Below are positions 37,328 through 46,727 of a stretch of DNA of 64,000 nucleotides, one piece after another (within the stretch, counting starts at the first letter, position 1; each line of letters begins with the position of its first letter). The notes under the pieces were generated by a model. It saw only the letters and a list, made by a program, of their open reading frames with translations. It did not search any database and was not told the origin of the DNA. A program made the translations under genes and the position numbers. The stretch comes from Salinisphaera sp. T31B1 (GTDB taxonomy: Bacteria > Pseudomonadota > Gammaproteobacteria > Nevskiales > Salinisphaeraceae), in contig NZ_APNH01000001.1 in NCBI RefSeq assembly GCF_040361275.1, positions 868,001 through 932,000 on the forward strand, in the 5' to 3' direction.

Positions 37328-38443
37328 TTAGTGGTGCTCGCGCAGTATGGCCAACATGCGCTTGAGCGGCTCGGCCGCACCCCAGAGCAGCTGATCGCCG
37401 ACGGTATAGGCGGACAGATATTCGCCGCCCATGGCGAGTTTGCGCAGCCGCCCGACCGGAATGCTCAGCGTGCCCGAGACGGCTGTGGCGGTCAGATCGC
37501 GCAGGGTTGCTTCCTTTTCATTGGGCACGACCTTGACCCATTCGTTATGACGAGCGATCCGGTCTTCGATTTCGTCGATCGGCACGTCGCGCTTGAGTTT
37601 GATGGTGAACGCCTGGCTGTGACAACGCATCGAACCGATACGTACACACAGTCCGTCCATCGGAATCGGATCGCCCTCGCGGCCCAGAATCTTGTTGCTC
37701 TCGGCGCCTGCTTTCCATTCTTCCTTGGACTGGCCGGTTTCCATGATCGTGTCGATCCAGGGCAGCGCCGATCCGGCCAGGGGATGGCCGAACTGCTCGA
37801 CCGGGAAATCCGCCGAGCGCATCTTGGCGGTGACGTCACGATCGATATCCAGGATCGCCGAGGAGGGCGTAGCCAGCTGATCGGCCACGCTGTCGCGCAG
37901 ATCGCCCATCTGAACGAGCAGCTCACGCATATGCTGTGCACCGGATCCGGAGGCGGCCTGATAGGTCATCGCCGACATCCACTCGATCAGATCGGCCTCG
38001 AACAGCCCGCCAAGACCCATGAGCATCAGGCTGACGGTGCAGTTGCCGCCACAGAACGTCTTGGTGCCGCGCGCCAGCTGGGCATCAATCACGTCGCGGT
38101 TGACCGGGTCCAGCACGATCGTCGCGTCGTCGGCCATGCGCAGCTTGCTGGCGGCGTCGATCCAGTAGCCTTTCCAGCCCGCTGAACGCAGCGGCTCGTA
38201 GACTTCGCCGGTGTAGTCGCCGCCCTGGCAGGTCACGATTACATCCATGGCCTTGAGCGAATCGATGTCCTTTGCGTCCTGGAGCTTGGGCACGTCCATG
38301 CCGATATCCGGGCCGTCCTGACCGGCCTGGGACGTGGAGAAGAATACCGGCTCGAGACCCTGATAGTCGTTGTCGTGAAGCATGCGCTGCATGAGCACGG
38401 AACCGACCATGCCACGCCAACCAACGAATCCGACTTTCAACAT
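37328..38443 (-). CDS. asd: Aspartate-semialdehyde dehydrogenase
   Basis: It reduces aspartyl phosphate to the semialdehyde for lysine, threonine, methionine and diaminopimelate. The 371-residue protein matches the Gram-negative enzyme: [18 protein letters not shown], catalytic Cys in [17 protein letters not shown], and [12 protein letters not shown]. Start 38443 is preferred to 38449 because GAGG sits 7 bases before it. The gene reads away from the Tat-signal binding protein. Confidence 0.96.
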   Translation of the reverse strand: MLKVGFVGWRGMVGSVLMQRMLHDNDYQGLEPVFFSTSQAGQDGPDIGMDVPKLQDAKDIDSLKAMDVIVTCQGGDYTGEVYEPLRSAGWKGYWIDAASKLRMADDATIVLDPVNRDVIDAQLARGTKTFCGGNCTVSLMLMGLGGLFEADLIEWMSAMTYQAASGSGAQHMRELLVQMGDLRDSVADQLATPSSAILDIDRDVTAKMRSADFPVEQFGHPLAGSALPWIDTIMETGQSKEEWKAGAESNKILGREGDPIPMDGLCVRIGSMRCHSQAFTIKLKRDVPIDEIEDRIARHNEWVKVVPNEKEATLRDLTATAVSGTLSIPVGRLRKLAMGGEYLSAYTVGDQLLWGAAEPLKRMLAILREHH

Positions 38444-38653
38444 TCTCATACCTCGTCTGAGCGGGTCGTTCGACCCTGAGTGTTTGGCCATTCTAACGCG
38501 GACGCGGATCGAGAGCGCATCCCGGCCGCTGGAGATCGCGCGGCGTGGCGGGGCCCCGGTCCTGCCGGCCAGGCTCTGTCGAATTGCCCGCACCGCTGTC
38601 CGCGCCGGCCATCGTCCGGCCGAAGCCGAGACCCGGCCCTGACCGGTCGACCG

Positions 38654-38777
38654 TAATTTGTTAGAAAATAAGCGCTTCGAAGTGACGAACGGGCATTGAT
38701 CGATCACCCTGCAACTAAAGTTGCATTTACCACGGACGCGCCGGCTCCTTAATTTGTTATTCACCTTGAATCAAGGT
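38654..38777. promoter_or_regulatory. Promoter region with operators upstream of the second Liv-type importer
   Basis: An AT-rich block within the 355-bp gap 38444-38798 holds three elements: a direct repeat TAATTTGTTA at 38654-38663 and 38750-38759; a perfect palindrome TGCAACTAAAGTTGCA at 38710-38725; and a perfect palindrome ACCTTGA-A-TCAAGGT at 38763-38777. The last ends 21 bp before the GTG start. At least one regulator binding site is likely; none is named. Confidence 0.6.
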
Positions 38778-38798
38778 CATAACGAGAGGGGAGAACAG

Positions 38799-40151
38799 GT
38801 GAGCGATAATAAGAAGTGGATCGACACATCGATCAGCCGCCGTGGACTTTTGAAAAGCGGGTCCATGGCCATGGGCGGGCTGCTGGCCACGTCGATGTTT
38901 CCCGGCCGTGTGCTGGCCGCTGATGGTTCGCCGCTGGGCAATTATCCGGCCGGCGTGGCCAAGGACAGCTGCTTCATCGGTCTGGGCTGCGAGTCCACCG
39001 GGCCGTACAGCGCCCAGGGCACCGATATGCTCAAGGGCTTTCAATTAGCGATCGAGCACCTGAACAGCGGGAACGAACTCGTCCGTGCGATCTCTCCCGA
39101 TTCCAAGAAGGGCATTCTCGGCAAGCGGATCGAATACGGCAACGTGGACACCGCCTCCAAGCCGGATCTGGCGATTCAGGGCATGACGCGGTTCATCAAT
39201 CAGGACAAGGCGATCATGACGGCGGGCAGCGTCAGCTCGGCGGTGGCCATTGCCTGTGAAAAACTTGCCCAACGCGAAAAGGTCATCTACCTGGCGGGCA
39301 TTTCCGGCTCCAACGAAACCACCGGTGCCGATTGTCAGCGCTACGGTTTCCGTTCCTGCATATTCGGCTACACCGCTTCCAAGGCACTTCTGCCCGTGTT
39401 GCGCGACGAGATCGGTAAGGACAAGAAGGTCGCCTATCTGATTCCCGACTACACCTACGGGCATACGGTTCGCGACTCGATGAAGGAGTTCACCCAGCAG
39501 ATCGGCTGGTCGGCCGCCACCGAGCAACTCTCACCCTTGGGTACCAGCGACTTCAGTTCCTATCTGCTCAACGCGGCGGCCTCCGGCGCAGACGTGTTCG
39601 TCAACATCTGCTTCGGTGCGGATGCGGTCAACTCGATCAAGCAGGCCAAGAATTTCGGAATTCTCGACAAGATGACCATGGTCATCCCCTACATGACGCC
39701 ATTTCTGGCCAAGGAAGTCGGTCCGGAGATCATGCAGGGCATCTATTGCGTCACCGATTTCTGGTGGACGATGGAAGAGAAGAACGATCTGGCGAAGTCG
39801 TTCGTTTCCCAGTTCGAGAAGAAGAACGGCTACAAGCCGGAATGGGGCGCCGAGGCGGCCTATCTGCAGATGGCGATGTATGCCGAGGCCTGCGAGCGAG
39901 CCGGCACGTTCCGACCCGAAGAAGTCATCAAGGCTTATGAGGCCGGCAAACAGCTCGACACCATGCTCGGCAAGGTGCACATGCGCGCCAACGATCATCA
40001 ACTGGTGCACGACGTGCCGATCATCCGTGGCAAGAAACCGTCGGAGATGCGCTCAGACGACGATTACTTCGACCTGGTCAGCCTCACGCCGGGCGACGAT
40101 GTCATGCCGCCGCCGGACCTGCTGGGCTGCAAGCTCGGCTCGTATACCTGA
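38799..40151 (+). CDS. Tat-exported ABC substrate-binding protein (urea/amide/branched-chain type)
   Basis: GTG 38799 follows GGGAG. The 450-residue protein starts with a twin-arginine signal (ISRRGLLKSGSMAMGGLLA), then a type I binding fold: FIGLGCESTGPYSAQG, GMTRFINQDKAIM, KVAYLIPDYTYGHTVRDS and VNICFGADAVNSIKQA. It is only distantly like the two binding proteins of the first island. Tat export suggests folding before export. The next genes encode its permeases and ATPases. Confidence 0.9.
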   Translation: MSDNKKWIDTSISRRGLLKSGSMAMGGLLATSMFPGRVLAADGSPLGNYPAGVAKDSCFIGLGCESTGPYSAQGTDMLKGFQLAIEHLNSGNELVRAISPDSKKGILGKRIEYGNVDTASKPDLAIQGMTRFINQDKAIMTAGSVSSAVAIACEKLAQREKVIYLAGISGSNETTGADCQRYGFRSCIFGYTASKALLPVLRDEIGKDKKVAYLIPDYTYGHTVRDSMKEFTQQIGWSAATEQLSPLGTSDFSSYLLNAAASGADVFVNICFGADAVNSIKQAKNFGILDKMTMVIPYMTPFLAKEVGPEIMQGIYCVTDFWWTMEEKNDLAKSFVSQFEKKNGYKPEWGAEAAYLQMAMYAEACERAGTFRPEEVIKAYEAGKQLDTMLGKVHMRANDHQLVHDVPIIRGKKPSEMRSDDDYFDLVSLTPGDDVMPPPDLLGCKLGSYT

Positions 40152-40169
40152 TCCGGGGTTAGTCATGTG

Positions 40170-40199
40170 GCGGCCGCCGGCCTGATCGGCGGCCGCTTT
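40170..40199 (+). terminator. Hairpin between binding-protein and permease genes
   Basis: GCGGCCGCCG and CGGCGGCCGC pair around a 7-base loop, followed by TTTGTT. Such partial terminators lower expression of membrane genes relative to the binding protein, or protect the upstream mRNA. Confidence 0.6.
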
Positions 40200-40258
40200 G
40201 TTGATGTTCGTCCATCAGGCCGCCATGCGCGGCCGCGTTACAGGTCGTCCCCACCACG

Positions 40259-41164
40259 ATGTTCACCGATTTCATCAATAGTCTGCCGCCCTGGGGGCTG
40301 GTGGAAGCGCAGATGTTCAACGGCCTGCAGCAAGGCATGCTGCTGGCGCTGATCAGCACCGGTCTAACGATCGTCTACGGCACGCTGGGGGTGCTCAACG
40401 TGGCGCACGGCGCGCTGTACACGCTGGGCGCGTATGCGGGGTTCGTGGCCTACCAGGCCACCGGTTCGTTCGTGCTGGCCATCGGCGCCGGCGCGCTGGG
40501 TACGCTGGTCATCGGGCTGGTGATCGAGCGCGGCATCATCCGCTATTACTACAAGCGACCCGACGAGGACCAGATCATCGTGACCTTCGGTCTGGGCATC
40601 ATCATCGTCGAGTCGATTCGAGCGTTCTTCGGCGGGACCAGCCAGAACATGCCCACGCCCGGCTGGGGCCAGGGCGCTTCGCAGCTCGGTTTTCTCCAGT
40701 ATCCGTTTCCGCTTTACAAGATCGAGACCATCGCGCTGTCGGCGATCATCCTGCTGATCTTCTACCTGGTGCTATACCGGACCCGGCTCGGACTGGTTGT
40801 GCGGGCCGGCATCGAAGACTCCGGCATGGTGAGTCTGTTGGGTATCAATGTCTTCCGCGCCTTTTTCGTGGTATTCGCGATCGGCGCGATGGCTGCCGGC
40901 CTGGCCGGGGTGATCAATGCGCCGATCACCGCACCGACGCCGGACGGTGGTGAGAAATTTCTGGTGTTTTCTTTCGTGGTCGTCGTACTGGGCGGGGTGG
41001 GTTCGTTTCCCGGCGCGATCGTCGGCGGACTGATTGCCGGCGAGATCATGACCCTGACGTCACTGTTCTATCCGTCGCTGTCCGAGGTGATGCTGTACGT
41101 GGCCATGGCGCTGATCCTGATCTTCCGTCCGCGCGGCCTGTTCGGACAGGCGGGCCGGGTATGA
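40259..41164 (+). CDS. Branched-chain-type ABC permease (LivH family), second system
   Basis: A 301-residue protein with LIS TGLTIVYGTLGVLNVAHGALYTLGAY at the N-terminus, about eight membrane segments and VVVVLGGVGSFPGAIVGG. It resembles LivH/UrtB. The last codons overlap the next gene by 4 bp, so the two are translationally coupled. Start ATG 40259 has no clear ribosome site. Confidence 0.9.
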   Translation: MFTDFINSLPPWGLVEAQMFNGLQQGMLLALISTGLTIVYGTLGVLNVAHGALYTLGAYAGFVAYQATGSFVLAIGAGALGTLVIGLVIERGIIRYYYKRPDEDQIIVTFGLGIIIVESIRAFFGGTSQNMPTPGWGQGASQLGFLQYPFPLYKIETIALSAIILLIFYLVLYRTRLGLVVRAGIEDSGMVSLLGINVFRAFFVVFAIGAMAAGLAGVINAPITAPTPDGGEKFLVFSFVVVVLGGVGSFPGAIVGGLIAGEIMTLTSLFYPSLSEVMLYVAMALILIFRPRGLFGQAGRV

Positions 41165-43008
41165 CTACCGGTACCGCGAACGCAGGCGCCCCGTCGCCCC
41201 GGCCGCGTCGGTGGGGGCATCTGGCAGTGGAGGCTGCCGTTCTGGTCGGTCTCGTGGCGGCGCCGTTCGTGCTGCCCTGGATCAACATGACCATGGATGT
41301 GATGACCCGGAGCCTGATCTGGGGCCTGTTCGGCCTGGGCTTTTCGATCCTGTTCGGGTTCACCGGGCTGCTGTCACTGGGCCAGGCCGCGTTCTACGGT
41401 TCGGGTGGCTTCATCACGGCCTATCTGCTCACCCACGGTGTACTGGAGCAGACGCTGGTCGCGCTGTTCATCGGCACGCTGGCCGCCGCGGTATTGGGGT
41501 TGGGTATCGGGCTGCTCGTCGAGCGTCGCAAGGGCATCTATTTCGCGATGATCACGCTGGCCTTCGGCGAGATGCTGTTTCATCTGGACTACTCGACGCT
41601 GTCGGCCTATACCGGCGGCGAGAACGGCATGGCCGGCGTGCCCGTGCCGCTGATCGGCTCGTATGTCATCCGGTCGAGCCTGGGCATGTATTACTTTGTG
41701 GCCGTACTGTTCTTCGGCGGCTATCTTCTGGCCCGGCGCGTGGTCGCCTCGCCGGTCGGGCGCATGCTGGTGGCGGTACGCGACAACGAGGAACGAGCCA
41801 AGGCCACCGGCAATGCGACGCATCTCTACAAGCTGGTGGCCATTGTGCTATCGGCAGCCTACGGCGGCTTGGCCGGCGGGCTGCTGGGTATCTTCCAGAA
41901 CTATATGCCTCCGGGCGCATTCGCGTTCGAAAGTTCGGCGCAGTTGCTCATCCAGACCGTCATCGGCGGCGCGGGCGTGCTGCTCGGGCCACTGGTCGGC
42001 GCCAGCGTATGGTTGTATCTGCAGGATCTGCTCCAGCACACGCTGGGGCTCGGGCAGAGTTGGAAGCTGGTGCTGGGCGTGATCTTCGTGCTTCTGATTA
42101 CATTCCTGCCCACCGGGCTGCTGGGCGAGGCACGACGCCTGGGCCAGTGGCGCTGGGGCAGAACGCGCTCAGGCGACGATGCCGATGCCGATCAGTCCGC
42201 GCACGCGGTCAACGCGGCGAATGCGTCCGTCGCAGAGCCGCTGCCCGAATACGGGCCGGTCATTCTCGAGGCGCGCGGCGTGAGCAAGCATTTTGGCGGC
42301 CTGGCCGCCAACCACGACATCGATTTCTCGGTGCGCGAGTTCGAGGTGCGTGCGCTGATCGGGCCGAACGGAGCCGGCAAGAGCACGTTCTTCAAGATGC
42401 TGGCCGGCGTGATGCCGCCGAGCGAGGGAAGCATCTATTTCCAGGGCCGGGATATCACGGGCGCAGGCGTCACCCGGGTCTGTCAGCTCGGCATGAGCAC
42501 CAGCTTCCAGATCAATCAGCTGTTCGACCGACTGTCGGTACGCGACAACCTGATGATCCCCTGCCTCGGCCAGTCGCGGGGCCGGTTCAAGCTCGACATG
42601 CTGCGCCGTGCCGAACGGGTGGCCGGTCTCGATGAACGGATCGACGAAACGCTGGCGCTGGTGGGACTGTCGCACCGCGCCGATACGCCGGTCTCGCATC
42701 TGCCGTACGGCGAAAAGCGCCGGGTCGAAATCGGGCTGGCCCTGGCCACGCAGCCGTCGCTGTTGCTGCTCGACGAGCCGCTCGCCGGCATGGGTCCGGA
42801 AGAGCGGGCCAGCACGGTGGCGCTGATCAAGTCGCTGCGCAAGGGGCGTACGGTGATCGTGGTCGAGCACGACATGGATGCGGTGTTCGAACTGGCCGAT
42901 CGCATCAGTGTACTGGTGGAAGGCGAGATCCTCGTCGAGGGGGCGCCGGAAGAGATCCGGTCGCATCCGAAAGTACAGCAGGCCTATCTGGGCGGAGTCG
43001 AGGCATGA
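41161..43008 (+). CDS. Fused LivM permease-LivG ATPase
   Basis: One 615-residue frame joins two usually separate subunits. Residues 1-325 are LivM (FGFTGLLSLGQAAFYGSGG, RRKGIYFAMITLAFGE, AVRDNEERAKATG). A hydrophilic Asp/Ala-rich linker follows (about 335-355), then LivG (365-615) with Walker A GPNGAGKSTFFKM, signature region LPYGEKRRVEIGLAL and Walker B LLLLDEPLAGMGPEE. There is no internal stop or strong internal ribosome site that I can see. The LivF partner gene overlaps its end. Confidence 0.92.
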   Translation: MTTGTANAGAPSPRPRRWGHLAVEAAVLVGLVAAPFVLPWINMTMDVMTRSLIWGLFGLGFSILFGFTGLLSLGQAAFYGSGGFITAYLLTHGVLEQTLVALFIGTLAAAVLGLGIGLLVERRKGIYFAMITLAFGEMLFHLDYSTLSAYTGGENGMAGVPVPLIGSYVIRSSLGMYYFVAVLFFGGYLLARRVVASPVGRMLVAVRDNEERAKATGNATHLYKLVAIVLSAAYGGLAGGLLGIFQNYMPPGAFAFESSAQLLIQTVIGGAGVLLGPLVGASVWLYLQDLLQHTLGLGQSWKLVLGVIFVLLITFLPTGLLGEARRLGQWRWGRTRSGDDADADQSAHAVNAANASVAEPLPEYGPVILEARGVSKHFGGLAANHDIDFSVREFEVRALIGPNGAGKSTFFKMLAGVMPPSEGSIYFQGRDITGAGVTRVCQLGMSTSFQINQLFDRLSVRDNLMIPCLGQSRGRFKLDMLRRAERVAGLDERIDETLALVGLSHRADTPVSHLPYGEKRRVEIGLALATQPSLLLLDEPLAGMGPEERASTVALIKSLRKGRTVIVVEHDMDAVFELADRISVLVEGEILVEGAPEEIRSHPKVQQAYLGGVEA

Positions 43009-43703
43009 GTCTGCTCGCGGTCGACAAACTCAACAGCTATTACGGCGATTCGCATGTCCTGTTCGATGTCAGCCTGACCGTCGAACGCCGTGAGGTGGTG
43101 GCGCTGCTGGGGCGCAACGGCGCAGGCAAGACGACGACGCTCGAATCCATCGCCGGCGCGATCAAGCCGCGCAGCGGCAGTATCCGGCTCGGCGAGCACG
43201 AGGTCTGCGGCCGACCGGCCTTCGAGGTCGCCCGCCACGGGCTCCAACTGGTGCCCGAAGAGCGGCGTATATTCGGCGCGCTGACGGTCGAGGAAAATCT
43301 CAAGCTGGCCGCCTTTTCGGCCGAGCAGGCCGAACCGCTCGCGCGGATCTACGAACTGTTCCCGCGTCTGGAAGAGCGGCGGCGCAGTGGCGGCAAGATG
43401 CTGTCGGGCGGCGAACAGCAGATGCTGGCAATCGCACGCGCGCTGATTCGCAAACCCGAGATCATTCTGCTGGACGAACCCTTCGAAGGGCTTGCACCAG
43501 TCATCGTCCAGAACCTGATGGCCGTCTGCGAGCGGATTGCGGCCGAAGGCCAGACCATTGTGGTGGTCGAGCAGAACGTTTATGCCGCGCTCAAGTTCGC
43601 CCACCGCGCCTATATTCTCAACAATGGACATGTGGTCTACGAAGGCACGCCCGATGACCTGAACGGCCAGCCCGAAATACTGCACCAGTATCTGGGGGTC
43701 TGA
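43005..43703 (+). CDS. LivF-type ABC ATPase, second system
   Basis: The 232-residue ATPase has Walker A GRNGAGKTTTLESI with the normal lysine, signature LSGGEQQMLAIARAL and Walker B IILLDEPFEGLAPV. Its ATG overlaps the fused gene by 4 bp. It completes the importer: binding protein, LivH, LivMG and LivF. Confidence 0.93.
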   Translation: MSLLAVDKLNSYYGDSHVLFDVSLTVERREVVALLGRNGAGKTTTLESIAGAIKPRSGSIRLGEHEVCGRPAFEVARHGLQLVPEERRIFGALTVEENLKLAAFSAEQAEPLARIYELFPRLEERRRSGGKMLSGGEQQMLAIARALIRKPEIILLDEPFEGLAPVIVQNLMAVCERIAAEGQTIVVVEQNVYAALKFAHRAYILNNGHVVYEGTPDDLNGQPEILHQYLGV

Positions 43704-43874
43704 GCAACCGTAGAATCGTCCGCACGGAGTCTGGCGTCTTTTCAAGGCGATCAGGTCGACAACCGACCCGCGTGAAGGCAATGGGAGGCGTTGCCCGCTG
43801 CCTGACTGTCGTTGGTGAGAGCTGCGCAAGTACGACGTATCGAGAGAGTGTGTACGGTAAGCCGGGAGGAACAG

Positions 43875-44480
43875 ATGAAATATCGAGTCCCTTTTGCTCT
43901 ATTGCTGTTTTCAACGCTCGTTTGCGCAGCAGCTGTCGTGCAGGCTGAAACGCTGACAGCTGCGGAGCTGATCGAAAAGGCGCGTGCCCAGTCGCGTGAA
44001 ATCGAAGAACTGAAAAAGGTCATGGACAGTCCGGACCGCAATCTGCGGCTCGCGGCCTTCCAGCTGATGATGGACAGCGATAACCCGGTCTATCGTGAAC
44101 TCGCGATCGAATCCGGGCTGTCGAGCACTGACAACCTGCTTCGGTCCCAGGCGCTCAAGACCGCGCTATTCAATATGAACGCGCTGTATGTCGATCTGGC
44201 GATCGATCAGAACGCACCCAAGGATGCCCAGGAAGCTTCAGCAAACGCGCTTGCTGAAGGATTGCCACGCATCGTGATCGACTTTACCCAAAAACATCCG
44301 GAGACGGACTCGATCGATATCAGGACAGGAAACGCCGGGGGCTCGGAAATCCAGGGGATCAACTATGTGTTTCATGCCAGTGGCAGGGTCGGGACACTGA
44401 CCCTCAAGGACGGGGCGTTGCTCCAGGGGCCAGTGACGATTTCCGACCGTCGGTATATCGGCACCGCGCGTCTTCGTTAG
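43875..44480 (+). CDS. Exported protein of unknown function
   Basis: The 201-residue protein has a strong ribosome site (GGGAGGAA) and a signal peptide (MKYRVPFALLLFSTLVCAA, cleavage near VQA-E). Helical charged residues follow (ELIEKARAQSREIEELKKVM) with HEAT-like pairs (RLAAFQLMMDSDNPVYRELA, LLRSQALKTALFNM), then a C-terminal beta-rich part with GRVGTLTLKDGALLQG. No catalytic motif is seen. Its stop overlaps by 4 bp the stop region of the convergent protease-like gene. Confidence 0.7.
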   Translation: MKYRVPFALLLFSTLVCAAAVVQAETLTAAELIEKARAQSREIEELKKVMDSPDRNLRLAAFQLMMDSDNPVYRELAIESGLSSTDNLLRSQALKTALFNMNALYVDLAIDQNAPKDAQEASANALAEGLPRIVIDFTQKHPETDSIDIRTGNAGGSEIQGINYVFHASGRVGTLTLKDGALLQGPVTISDRRYIGTARLR

Positions 44481-45583
44481 TCCATTAATCTGATACGCCG
44501 TAATGACAGGCGTTTGCTGCCGGACGGATAGAGCTTGATACGAATGATGCGGGCCCGCGTCGGCGCGAGGGCAATTGCCGATCGGCGACTCGACTCGGAA
44601 TACACGAGATCGCCGCCCCATACGCTTCTTGCGTAGCGGAACTGCGCGTCGTTTCCCAGCACGATCTCGGCGGCGACGGGCCTTAAACTCGGATCGACCC
44701 CTTTGGCGTCCAGCACGATTCCGGTGATCGCGGTGCCGGGTGCGACTTCGAAATCCAGCAGCACCGGCCCGTCCAGCTTGCTGGTGATCCACGGCGGCGT
44801 GGCCGGATCGGCGGATAGCAAATTCGCAGCTCGGTTAACAGACGAGGCGGCAGGCGCGGTCCAGGCCGCTAGTGTCATGGGCGACGATTCCGGGCCGCGA
44901 GGCGATGCAGTTGCGCTCTTGTCGAGCTGTGCAGCCGACCTGTCGTCGCTGAGCGCCTGTTCGCCGCGCTCCAGCAGCCGGTCGATACGCATGACCGTGC
45001 CGACCCCGGAGCGTGTGCTTACCGAAAGCAGCATGCCGATCGGCGTGTTATCCGCGGTCATGAGCAGGCTGCCACTCATGCCCTTGCGGAGTACTCCGCG
45101 AGCGGAGGCCGGCCGAATTCGAATGAACTGCTGGCGATCGTCATCAAGCCAGACGACCGGCTCGAAGCCCAGCGAGCCGTCGCCGTTCACGAAACGCAGT
45201 GTGCCCTGGGTGCTTTCAGAGAGTTTCTGATCCACCGCCCGGCTGAACGAGTCGAGGCTGTGTCCGCAGTTACGCGTGATGCCGCCCAGAACGGTGCCCA
45301 TACTCAGATCGCCTCCCAGATCGCGTATGTCGACCAGATCGCCGAGCGTTGCTTGGCCGGCCCCCACATATCGCAGCGAAGGCACGGAGGCTTCGTCGAC
45401 CACGTGAGTGGGCAGAAGTGCCACGCAATGGTCGCCGCGATGCCCCACGAGCGCCTGGCCGACTTCCAATGGCACCTCGCCGGGCTTGCGCACGACCGCC
45501 TGGTCGGCAGCGGCCCAGGCGGCCGTGCCGCAGCCAAGAAACATCGCGAGCACGCTGAAGCAGACCAGAGGTTTGGTTGGCAT
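44477..45583 (-). CDS. Exported trypsin-like protease-fold protein with C-terminal beta domain
   Basis: The 368-residue protein has a signal peptide (cut near AWA). A chymotrypsin-like half is suggested by LLPTHVVDE (His 60), GGDLSMGTVLGG (possible Asp 92) and KGMSGSLLM with Ser 170 in the GxSGS position, followed by GMLLSVS. The C-terminal half (about 260-368) looks like a discoidin-type sandwich (DGPVLLDFEVAPGTAITGIV). Distance from known proteases means activity is uncertain. It is the third gene of the minus-strand envelope cluster. Confidence 0.6.
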   Translation of the reverse strand: MPTKPLVCFSVLAMFLGCGTAAWAAADQAVVRKPGEVPLEVGQALVGHRGDHCVALLPTHVVDEASVPSLRYVGAGQATLGDLVDIRDLGGDLSMGTVLGGITRNCGHSLDSFSRAVDQKLSESTQGTLRFVNGDGSLGFEPVVWLDDDRQQFIRIRPASARGVLRKGMSGSLLMTADNTPIGMLLSVSTRSGVGTVMRIDRLLERGEQALSDDRSAAQLDKSATASPRGPESSPMTLAAWTAPAASSVNRAANLLSADPATPPWITSKLDGPVLLDFEVAPGTAITGIVLDAKGVDPSLRPVAAEIVLGNDAQFRYARSVWGGDLVYSESSRRSAIALAPTRARIIRIKLYPSGSKRLSLRRIRLMD

Positions 45584-45597
45584 GAGCTGCTATCTCG

Positions 45598-46707
45598 TCA
45601 GGGGCGCAAATTCGTGCGCCGGATCAATCGCACTGCCTCGGCCAGCGTGGCAAGCGCCGACAGGCTGCCGAACAGCACAAGGGTTGCAATGACGACCCAG
45701 CTATCGTGTGTCAGGCGCGCCCACATGCTGGGCTGAAAATCCAGGCCTGCGTCACCGTAGCGCTCGATACGCACCTGATTCGACAGCCCGAATGCGACCA
45801 CTTTCATCTGCGGCCAGGTGCTGGCCATCTGCTCGGCGGTGATGCGTACGAAGCCGCGGGGCAGCGCTTCGGCCTCCGTCTCGCCGAGGGAACTTGCGAT
45901 CTGAACGCTGTCGCCTTCGAGAAGCTCGATAGAGTCGACGACGCTGCGTCCGCCCGCGGTATCGTCGGATGCGCTGTACACGGCGATGTGGCCAGCCTCG
46001 AGTAATTCGTGACGGCTGGTCGTCACGTCCTGGCCGATGCGCAGCGCGGCGGTATAGGGAAATATCAGCGACATGTTCTGCGTCTGCGCGGTCGGCCATA
46101 CGAGTACGACGTCGCCGTTGAGCGTCAAGGGCGTTTGACCCGCGGTCTGAATCGCAACGCCGTCAGCCGGTTGTGTCGAAAACGGCGCGATACGCACCAG
46201 CAACCGTCCATCGGCCAGCGTGGACAATCGCACCGTCGCGCCATGGCTCCTCGGCTGGCCGTTGCCGCCGATACGGGCAGTCAGTTCGGCTGCGGCGCCG
46301 TTTTCACTTGCCGGCCGATATGCATGCCAGCGTCGCGGCGTACCGCATCGTCGGCGTATCACTGCGATATCGTCGATCTTTTCATAGATCGAGGTGTCCT
46401 CAGGCAGCAAGTCATGCCGGCATAACGTCGCCTTGGATATGTCCCATTGCGTGAGGGAACTGGCGTCGAGCGTCAATTCCACCAGGCGAGCGTCCGCGCT
46501 CAATGCGAAAGGCCAGTGGCTGCTCTGAACGATGGCATGCACGACAAGCGCGATATACAACAGCAGACACCACGGCAGGACCCGCAACAGCACTGCGGTA
46601 ATCGCGGCCCAGAACTGATCGTTGCGATCTACGAAGTGATCGAGCCTGCGATTGCCTGCGCGTCTTGGGGAACGCAAGCGAGGACCGGGACGGCTGGATC
46701 GCAGCAC
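45598..46707 (-). CDS. Bitopic membrane protein of unknown function (GTG start)
   Basis: The 369-residue protein starts at GTG 46707. It has a membrane segment at about residues 34-62 (FWAAITAVLLRVLPWCLLLY), a long beta-rich extracytoplasmic region with two Cys (LCRHD, RRRCG), and a second segment near 340-360 (VVIATLVLFGSLSALATLAEA). It lies 20 bp after the upstream gene and 14 bp before the protease-like gene. No family recognised. Confidence 0.65.
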   Translation of the reverse strand: MLRSSRPGPRLRSPRRAGNRRLDHFVDRNDQFWAAITAVLLRVLPWCLLLYIALVVHAIVQSSHWPFALSADARLVELTLDASSLTQWDISKATLCRHDLLPEDTSIYEKIDDIAVIRRRCGTPRRWHAYRPASENGAAAELTARIGGNGQPRSHGATVRLSTLADGRLLVRIAPFSTQPADGVAIQTAGQTPLTLNGDVVLVWPTAQTQNMSLIFPYTAALRIGQDVTTSRHELLEAGHIAVYSASDDTAGGRSVVDSIELLEGDSVQIASSLGETEAEALPRGFVRITAEQMASTWPQMKVVAFGLSNQVRIERYGDAGLDFQPSMWARLTHDSWVVIATLVLFGSLSALATLAEAVRLIRRTNLRP

Positions 46708-46727
46708 GCTCGTTTAGTCCGCGAGCT

